Shown: positions 60,787 to 64,000 of the stretch, piece by piece
How the letters are laid out: each line of letters starts with the position of its first letter
Position numbering within the stretch: the first letter of the stretch is position 1
Assembly: GCA_049680625.1 (NCBI GenBank)
Contig: JBAUID010000223.1
Coordinates: 1 to 64,000 of the forward strand
From: JAUIAI01 sp049680625
Lineage (GTDB): Bacteria; Pseudomonadota; Gammaproteobacteria; Burkholderiales; Burkholderiaceae_E
Length of the DNA: 64,000 bases
Direction: 5' to 3'
Position numbers and translations under genes: made by a program
Notes under the pieces: model-generated
Seen by the model: the letters and a program-made list of their open reading frames with translations, nothing else
Databases searched by the model: none
Told to the model about the DNA's origin: nothing

Positions 60787-61938
60787 ATGAGCGCAGACAA
60801 AAAAATTCAGCCGATTATTGTCAAAAAAATTGTAAAAGGCGGTCATGGCCACCACGGAGGCGCGTGGAAAATTGCCTATGCTGATTTCGTGACTGCAATG
60901 ATGGCTTTTTTTCTGCTGATGTGGTTGCTTGGTTCTACAACCAAAGGCGACTTAAAAGGCATTTCTGATGTTTTCAATACGCCGCTGAAGGTGGCGATGG
61001 CTGGCGGATCGGGCAGTGGTGATAGCTCCAGCATCATCAAGGGTGGTGGAGAAAGCCTGACTCGCAGCGTTGGTCAGGTGAAAAACGGGCAAAACGAGCG
61101 CGAGAAGCCGACTAAAAATCCGCATGCGCTTGCCAATGACAACAAGCGCAAGGAAGGAAAACGGCTTAAGGGTCTGCAAGCCACCATGCAGACAATGATC
61201 AATTCAGATTCTCGGTTTGAGAAGCTGAAAGAGAACATTCGGCTCGACATGATTGCTGAAGGACTTCGAATTCAGATTGTCGATGATCAAAAACGCCCAA
61301 TGTTCGACTCGGGGCGCGACGACGTCAAAGAATACATGCGTGATTTATTACGCAGTATTGGCGGTTTGCTAAACCAGGTGGAAAACCGCGTATCGCTGAC
61401 TGGTCATACCGATGCGACACCGTTTTCAGGAAACCAGCGCAGTCGTTCTAACTGGGAATTGTCGGCCGAGCGTGCAAATGCATCACGCAGGGAGCTTATT
61501 GCTGGTGGCATGAATGGCGAAAAAGTATTGCGAGTAGTTGGTATGGGTTCTTCTGTTCCGATGAATAAGGAAGATAGATTCAGCCCGATTAATCGACGAA
61601 TTGCCATTGTTGTTCTCACCAAAGAGGCGGCTGACATGTTGTTGCGCGAACCCAAAGAGATGGTCGCGGATGAAGGGCAACAAACCGATCAATCATCAAC
61701 GACGGATCTTGTTAAGGACCAAAACGAAGCGATTTCTGATGAGCCTCGGGAACCTGCAAAGGAAACCGTTCAGATTTCGACACCAGAAGTCGCCCCGGAG
61801 TCGACCGTTAATCCCGACCCGTCACATGACAATACTGAGGGCGGTGATCCGGATAAGAACAAAGATTCTGCTGATAAAGACGCCGCTCCGAACGAAGTTG
61901 ACCACGTGGAAGGTGCGCGTGATAAACCTTCCTCGTAA
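60787..61938 (+). CDS. motB: flagellar motor stator protein MotB
   Basis: MotB anchors the stator to peptidoglycan. I chose ATG 60787, giving 383 residues; the frame is open upstream inside motA. The single membrane helix is FVTAMMAFFLLMWLLGS, preceded by AYAD whose Asp is the proton-binding residue. The OmpA-like domain has VSLTGHTDATPF and SNWELSAERANASRRELI. The last 80 residues are low-complexity, longer than usual. Confidence 0.97.
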   Translation: MSADKKIQPIIVKKIVKGGHGHHGGAWKIAYADFVTAMMAFFLLMWLLGSTTKGDLKGISDVFNTPLKVAMAGGSGSGDSSSIIKGGGESLTRSVGQVKNGQNEREKPTKNPHALANDNKRKEGKRLKGLQATMQTMINSDSRFEKLKENIRLDMIAEGLRIQIVDDQKRPMFDSGRDDVKEYMRDLLRSIGGLLNQVENRVSLTGHTDATPFSGNQRSRSNWELSAERANASRRELIAGGMNGEKVLRVVGMGSSVPMNKEDRFSPINRRIAIVVLTKEAADMLLREPKEMVADEGQQTDQSSTTDLVKDQNEAISDEPREPAKETVQISTPEVAPESTVNPDPSHDNTEGGDPDKNKDSADKDAAPNEVDHVEGARDKPSS

Positions 61939-61973
61939 TCATGTTTCTTAGTTGGTTTCGTTCTCTGTTTCGT

Positions 61974-62017
61974 GTTTATCGGGTTGTTGGATTTTCAGGT
62001 TGTCTGCCTCGATAAAC
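61974..62017. repeat. 8-bp inverted repeat in the motB-flhB gap
   Basis: GTTTATCG (61974-61981) and CGATAAAC (62010-62017) are perfect arms 28 bases apart in the 178-base gap. The CGATAAA part resembles a FliA -10 but lacks a matching -35. No gene is visible in the gap. Confidence 0.4.
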
Positions 62018-62116
62018 GGTAGTTTTCTAAAGAAGAACCCGTTGATCCCACCTGATTACACAATTCGAATTCTCACAGAAGCGAATAATTCGTATCACTA
62101 TAAAACCGTATAAGCA

Positions 62117-63301
62117 ATGGCAGATCAGAACGCTAGCCGGGAAGACAAAAAACTCCCGGCCTCCGAACAGAAAATTCGCAAGGCGCGCGCTGATGGTCAG
62201 GTCGCGCGCTCGCGAGACCTCGGACATGCGTTGCTTCTGAGCGCAACCCTGGGCTGCCTGGTGTTGTTTGTCGCGCCGGTTGGAATGGCCTCGCGTCAGT
62301 TGATTGCGTCCGGACTTCGATTTGACGCCGGGGCGGTGTTCTCTGATAGCGCGTTGACCGAGCGCCTATCAGAACTGAGCTTGCTTGGTTTCCATCTTGT
62401 CTGGCCGGTAGCGGCGGTCGGCACCGTTGCTTCGATGCTGGCGTCAACAATACCTGGCGGCTTGGTTCTTACACTGAAACCGCTTGCCGCTAAATTGGAA
62501 CGCATCAGTCCGCTACAAGGATTGAAGCGCATCTTTTCTCGCAGTCATTTAATTGATTCGATAAAACTGTCTGTTCTGATCGCCTTGCTGGGCGTGATCA
62601 CCGGCATTTCAGTCGTTTTCTCTTTCGATCAGATTCTTCACATGATGCGCCAGCCGACAGCTACGGCGATGAAAAGTGCCTGGTCGTTTGTCGCCCTGGG
62701 TACTGCCTCGCTCTTATTGCTATTGGTATTGGTTGCGTTGATCGATGTACCGTTGCAGTGGTTTCGCAAACGAACCGAACTGATGATGACTTTTCAGGAA
62801 GCTCGTCAGGAGCAAAAAGAAACTGAAGGTGACCCCTACCTGAAAGCACGGATTCGAGCTCGGCAACGGGAGATTAGCAATGTGCGGATGATGGCCGATG
62901 TGCCGACGGCAGATATTGTTATTTCTAATCCGTCTCACTATGCGGTTGCGCTTAAATACGAAGAGAGTGGATTTGGTGCACCAACCGTTATTGCCAGTGG
63001 TGTTGATCACGTAGCACTGAGAATTCGGGAAGTTGCAAAAGTCCATGGCATACCAAACATCGAGGCGCCGCCGCTGGCTCGGGCATTGTGGGCCCATGTA
63101 CCCGTAGGGCAGGAAATACCCGCGGCTTTGTATAACGCGGTCGCTCAGGTTCTGGCTTACCTGTTTCGTCTGCGCCAGGCCCAGATCGGCTTAGGAAAGT
63201 GGCCTGATCTGCCGTCGAATTTGCCCGTTCCCGAAGACCTCGACCCGGCCACCGAGAAAGCTGTTTCCGGCGATGAACCGCCTGCCGGGCAGGGGGCGTA
63301 A
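62117..63301 (+). CDS. flhB: flagellar export switch protein FlhB
   Basis: FlhB changes export specificity from rod/hook to filament. It opens with EDKKLPASEQKIRKARADGQ. Four membrane segments lie between about residues 30 and 215. The self-cleavage motif NPTH is here NPSH in IVISNPSHYAVALKYE. The length of 394 residues is normal with an extra C-terminal tail. Its stop abuts the flhA ATG. Confidence 0.97.
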   Translation: MADQNASREDKKLPASEQKIRKARADGQVARSRDLGHALLLSATLGCLVLFVAPVGMASRQLIASGLRFDAGAVFSDSALTERLSELSLLGFHLVWPVAAVGTVASMLASTIPGGLVLTLKPLAAKLERISPLQGLKRIFSRSHLIDSIKLSVLIALLGVITGISVVFSFDQILHMMRQPTATAMKSAWSFVALGTASLLLLLVLVALIDVPLQWFRKRTELMMTFQEARQEQKETEGDPYLKARIRARQREISNVRMMADVPTADIVISNPSHYAVALKYEESGFGAPTVIASGVDHVALRIREVAKVHGIPNIEAPPLARALWAHVPVGQEIPAALYNAVAQVLAYLFRLRQAQIGLGKWPDLPSNLPVPEDLDPATEKAVSGDEPPAGQGA

Positions 63302-64000
63302 ATGGCTGAGTCTCAACTGATTTCCCCAACCCGTGTCGGCACCGCATTGCGCTTTGGTGGTATTCAGTTGCCGTTGCCGCCGGCGCAGGCGCTTGCTGTG
63401 CCGGTTTTAATTATCGCGATGCTTGCGATGATGATCGTACCGTTACCAGCTTTTCTTTTGGATTTGCTTTTCTCTTTCAATATTGCGGTTGGGCTTGTTG
63501 TTCTGCTGGTTGCCGCTTATACGGTAAAACCACTTGATTTTGCCGTTTTTCCCTCCGTGTTGCTGGTAACGACCCTGATGCGATTGTCGCTTAACGTGGC
63601 GTCGACCCGTGCAGTGTTAATGGATGGGCACACTGGGTCTGATGCAGCGGGACAGGTGATTGAGTCGTTTGCGCAGTTTGTTGTTGGCGGCAACTTTGCC
63701 GTAGGCATAGTTGTTTTTGCCATATTGACCGTAATCAATTTCATGGTAGTCACCAAAGGCGCGGGACGAATCGCAGAAGTCTCTGCGCGTTTTGCGCTTG
63801 ATGCGATGCCAGGTAAGCAAATGGCTATTGATGCCGACTTAAACGCCGGCATTATTGATCAGGATGAGGCGCGAACACGGCGGCGAGAAGTTTCTCAAGA
63901 GGCCGACTTTTTTGGCGCTATGGACGGTGCATCCAAGTTTGTTCGTGGTGACGCGGTCGCCAGCATTCTGATTCTGGTGATTAACGTTGTTGGTGGCTTG
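63302..64000 (+). CDS. flhA: flagellar export protein FlhA (3' end outside window)
   Basis: FlhA is the export-gate ring protein. The visible 233 residues start MAESQLISPTRVGTALRF. Membrane segments appear near residues 32-52, 57-73 and 125-145, and one begins at the window edge. The FHIPEP-family signature RIAEVSARFALDAMPGKQM is at about residues 157-175. The start codon directly follows the flhB stop. The frame stays open to the end of the window. Confidence 0.97.
   Translation, partial: MAESQLISPTRVGTALRFGGIQLPLPPAQALAVPVLIIAMLAMMIVPLPAFLLDLLFSFNIAVGLVVLLVAAYTVKPLDFAVFPSVLLVTTLMRLSLNVASTRAVLMDGHTGSDAAGQVIESFAQFVVGGNFAVGIVVFAILTVINFMVVTKGAGRIAEVSARFALDAMPGKQMAIDADLNAGIIDQDEARTRRREVSQEADFFGAMDGASKFVRGDAVASILILVINVVGGL

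Overview
The window reads as an unbroken stretch of chromosome from a motile betaproteobacterium, most likely Burkholderiales-like. I base this on gene order and protein type, not on a database search. The supporting blocks are rpsP-rimM-trmD-rplS, a Ste24-type protease next to rsgA and orn, trxA-rho-rpmE2 with a type B L31, ffs-dnaX-ybaB-recR, carA/carB-greA-yhbY-rlmE-ftsH-folP-glmM, and a flagellar locus with flhDC, fliC and motAB side by side. I see no prophage, insertion sequence or CRISPR array. Both ends cut through genes: an acyl-CoA dehydrogenase on the left and flhA on the right.

Layout. 1-3000: acyl-CoA dehydrogenase end, an endonuclease/exonuclease/phosphatase-fold protein that seems to use a non-ATG start, and an unknown single-pass membrane protein. 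3012-4604: a PA0069-type radical SAM protein behind a sigma-70-like promoter whose -10 overlaps a perfect LexA box. 4774-8721: translation genes (rpsP, rimM, trmD, rplS), a CoA-pyrophosphatase-type Nudix protein and a small cupin. 8751-13374: rsgA, M48 protease, orn and a polytopic glycosyltransferase-like protein. 13711-20612: rpmE2, rho, trxA, 4.5S RNA, dnaX, ybaB, recR and a class III CoA-transferase. 20969-33034: carA, an intervening lipoprotein, carB, greA, yhbY, rlmE, ftsH, folP and glmM. 33110-33643: tRNA-Pro, tRNA-Arg and tRNA-His. 33861-41277: two signalling modules, first a six-PAS HisKA_2 kinase with an ANTAR response regulator, then a three-gene NarX/NarL-like set on the other strand. 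41466-64000: the flagellar locus.

The flagellar locus has a long minus-strand operon fliFGHIJK-LMNOPQR, with fliE facing the other way. It is followed on the minus strand by fliC2, fliC1, fliD and fliS-fliT-ycgR, and on the plus strand by flhDC, motAB and flhBA. Together these make the basal body, export gate, switch, filament, cap, chaperones, stator, a c-di-GMP brake and the master regulator. Back-to-back sigma-28-type promoters lie between fliC1 and flhD. One fits fliC1 well. The other points at flhDC, which would be an unusual feedback on the master regulator.

The most interesting non-coding signals are the LexA box with 21-bp tandem repeats before the radical SAM gene, the divergent sigma-28 boxes, a pair of 47-bp inverted repeats bounding a non-coding stretch between ftsH and folP, a 35-bp direct repeat in the ftsH upstream region, repeat families in the rho leader, and a hairpin between carB and greA. 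Most coding content is ordinary core genome. All promoter and regulatory calls come from reading the sequence and are untested.
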